A stretch of DNA of 64,000 nucleotides from JAUIAI01 sp041396585 (GTDB taxonomy: Bacteria > Pseudomonadota > Gammaproteobacteria > Burkholderiales > Burkholderiaceae_E): positions 248,001 through 312,000 of the forward strand of contig JAWKYG010000004.1 of the NCBI GenBank assembly GCA_041396585.1, read 5' to 3'. The position numbers were made by a program, and so were the translations under genes. Below the pieces are notes generated by a model. The model had not been told where the DNA came from, did not search any database, and was given only the letters and a program-made list of their open reading frames with translations. This document shows, in pieces, positions 62,467 through 64,000 of this stretch (positions within the stretch are counted from its first letter, which is position 1; the number at the start of each line of letters is the position of its first letter).

Positions 62467-63648
62467 TCAGTCGGCCGGCTCCAGCGGCAGCCCCGCGTAT
62501 TGCTCGGCCAAGGCCGCCTGCGCGCGCAGCGACGACTGCAGATAGGCCAGCTCGATCTCCTGCGAACGCTGCTCGAAGGCGCTCGCGCCCGGGAAGGTGT
62601 GCAACATCCGGGTCAGATACCAGGAAATGCGCACCGAGCTCCAGACCCGGCGCAGCGCGGTGTCGCTATAGTCATCGAGCAGCCTCGTCGACCCACCGGC
62701 ATAGAACGCTGCCAGCGCTCTGGACAGATAGTACACATCGGACACCGCCAGATTGAGCCCCTTGGCCCCGGTGGGCGGCACGATGTGGGCCGCGTCTCCG
62801 GCCAGGAACAGGCGCCCGTAGCGCATCGGTTCGGCCACATAGCTGCGCAGCGGTGCAATGGATTTCTCGATCGCCGGGCCCGTGATGATCGCATCGGCCA
62901 TGTCACGCGGGAAGCGCGCGCGAAGCTCATCCCAGAACCGGTCATCGGACCAGTCATCGACCCTGGCATCGAGCGGCACCTGGATGTAGTAGCGGCTGAG
63001 GGTCGGATTGCGTGCCGACGCCAGCGCGAAGCCCCGCGGATGATGGGCATAGGTGATGTCCGCCAGCGGCGGCGTCTGCGACAGCACACCCAGCCAGCCG
63101 AACGGATAGACATGCTCGAACTCGCGCAGCACATCGGCAGGAATCGTGGCACGCGACACACCGTGAAAGCCGTCGCAACCGGCGATGAAATCGCACTCCA
63201 GACGATGGCGCTCGCCATCGCGCTCGAAGCTCACCGTGGGATGATCGGAGTCGACCCCGGCCAGGGTGACATTGCCGACCTCGTCGAGCACGACCGCGCG
63301 GCGACGATCCGCCGCGGCGAACAGATCTTCCTGGATGTTGGTCTGGCCGTATTGCATGAATCGCTTGCCGGTATGCGCAAAGGCATCGATGAAGAAGCCG
63401 GCATTGCCTTCCCAGACGATGCGCATACCATCGTGCGGATGCCCTTCGCGATCCATGCGTTCGGACAGGCCGTTCGCACGCAGCACATCGACTGTGGTCT
63501 GCTCGAGCACACCGGCGCGGATTCTGCCCAGCACATGCCCGCGCGAGGATCTTTCCAGCACGACGCTATCGACGCCTGAACGATGCAACATCTCGGCCAG
63601 AAGCATGCCGGCCGGGCCGGCGCCGATGATGGCTACCTGGGTTCGCAT
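62467..63648 (-). CDS. pobA: 4-hydroxybenzoate 3-monooxygenase
   Basis: A 393-aa FAD/NADPH flavoprotein hydroxylase making protocatechuate from 4-hydroxybenzoate. GAGPAG (residues 9-14) binds FAD, DGFHGVSR and the second FAD motif LFLAGDAAHIVPPTGAKGLNLAVSD are intact, and RIRAGVLEQTTVDVL matches PobA. The length is normal. The upstream isomerase-like gene overlaps its start by 16 bp, so they are translationally linked. No pobR or protocatechuate dioxygenase is in the window, so the pathway continues outside it. Confidence 0.95.
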   Translation of the reverse strand: MRTQVAIIGAGPAGMLLAEMLHRSGVDSVVLERSSRGHVLGRIRAGVLEQTTVDVLRANGLSERMDREGHPHDGMRIVWEGNAGFFIDAFAHTGKRFMQYGQTNIQEDLFAAADRRRAVVLDEVGNVTLAGVDSDHPTVSFERDGERHRLECDFIAGCDGFHGVSRATIPADVLREFEHVYPFGWLGVLSQTPPLADITYAHHPRGFALASARNPTLSRYYIQVPLDARVDDWSDDRFWDELRARFPRDMADAIITGPAIEKSIAPLRSYVAEPMRYGRLFLAGDAAHIVPPTGAKGLNLAVSDVYYLSRALAAFYAGGSTRLLDDYSDTALRRVWSSVRISWYLTRMLHTFPGASAFEQRSQEIELAYLQSSLRAQAALAEQYAGLPLEPAD

Positions 63649-64000
63649 CGCGACTGCGCGATCAACTCGCGAATCCTCGGCAGATGCTCGCGCCCCCAAT
63701 AGAGATCGCCATCGGGCAGAAGAAAGCTCATCACGCCGAAGACGCCGGCGTCTTCGGCTTCGATCTGAACCTGGCGCAACTGCCGACGACCTTCATCCTG
63801 AAGATAAGCCTGCAAGCCAGCGGTGTCGGCGCCGGCCTCGGCCAGCACGGCGGCCAGCACCTCGGGGTTCTCGATGTCGAGCTCGCGCCGCCAGAATCGC
63901 TCGAACACCCGATCATGGTATCCACGAAAGACCTGCGGCCCCTGCATCTTCGCGAACAACATGCCGATGTTGGCCAGTGAGCTGTCCCAGATCTTCTGTG
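63633..64000 (-). CDS. DsbA-family / 2-hydroxychromene-2-carboxylate isomerase-like protein, 5' part missing
   Basis: The C-terminal 121 residues of a thioredoxin-like isomerase; the gene continues past the window edge. WDSSLANIGMLFAKMQGPQVFRGYHDRVFERFW fits the helical insertion of the DsbA-FrnE/HCCA-isomerase class, and AEDAGVFGVMSFLLPDGDLYWGREHL its final strand and turn, where a cis-Pro precedes the last helix. It overlaps pobA by 16 bp. HCCA isomerases are known from naphthalene-type aromatic degradation; assignment to a substrate is not possible here. Confidence 0.75.
   Translation of the reverse strand, partial: QKIWDSSLANIGMLFAKMQGPQVFRGYHDRVFERFWRRELDIENPEVLAAVLAEAGADTAGLQAYLQDEGRRQLRQVQIEAEDAGVFGVMSFLLPDGDLYWGREHLPRIRELIAQSRCEPR

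Noticed and set aside
1..64000. tRNA or rRNA genes
   Set aside because: No conserved cloverleaf-like or rRNA stretch was seen in the intergenic gaps, most of which are under 350 bases; I did not run a covariance search, which would be decisive.

Overview
The window is a high-GC, densely coded chromosomal segment, most likely from a hydrocarbon-using gammaproteobacterium. The grounds are the gene families present: AlkB, a CYP153-type P450, beta-oxidation enzymes, a CsgG/DUF4810/DUF799 lipoprotein trio, MipA, DedA and ProXWV. Genus cannot be read from the sequence. No rRNA, tRNA, CRISPR array or phage was seen, and the only mobile element is a decayed IS110/IS1111-type insertion sequence near 37 kb.

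Layout. 0-7.1 kb holds an MFS transporter followed by an operon-like run: CoA ligase, a ThDP enzyme of the 2-hydroxyacyl-CoA lyase/oxalyl-CoA decarboxylase type, a fused double gamma-carbonic-anhydrase-like protein, and 3-hydroxybutyryl-CoA dehydrogenase. 7.1-14.8 kb holds an MBL hydrolase, an SGNH-like exported hydrolase, a TctCBA-type tricarboxylate transporter, a Tat-exported aldo/keto reductase and a thioesterase. 14.8-19.6 kb, on the minus strand, holds a three-gene lipoprotein operon and a thiolase/SDR operon. 20-24.3 kb holds a DMT exporter, an RraA-like aldolase, a frame-broken gamma-glutamyltransferase and an alpha/beta hydrolase. 24.3-27.7 kb is an alkane-oxidation locus: TetR-alkB diverges from a CYP153 gene with one palindrome between them. 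27.8-38.5 kb is accessory: a TetR/SRPBCC/VOC operon, small enzymes, an outer-membrane pair with DedA, IS remnants and a broken DUF488 gene. 38.5-44.4 kb holds envelope and detoxification genes: L,D-transpeptidase, phospholipase D/cardiolipin synthase, two GSTs and a hydrolase. 44.5-52.5 kb is a betaine-type locus: proXWV, a large DUF3726-containing protein, a renal-dipeptidase homologue and a divergent LysR gene. 52.5-58.1 kb holds a SABATH-like methyltransferase, two tandem alkaline phosphatases and a secreted protein. 58.3-64 kb holds FabI, a nitronate-monooxygenase-like flavoprotein, a histone-deacetylase-family hydrolase, an RsuA-type pseudouridine synthase, PobA and a DsbA-family isomerase that runs off the edge.

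Together the genes describe terminal alkane oxidation feeding CoA-ester catabolism, organic-acid and betaine uptake, and phosphate scavenging. Three loci stand out. The double gamma-CA-like protein has its metal-ligand histidines split between its two domains in a complementary way. The alkB/CYP153 pair appears to share one regulator. The DUF3726 protein sits beside a dipeptidase and ProXWV.

Caution: at least 13 genes contain single-base frame breaks, sometimes in tight clusters. Normally essential fabI is among them, so many apparent pseudogenes here may be consensus sequence errors.
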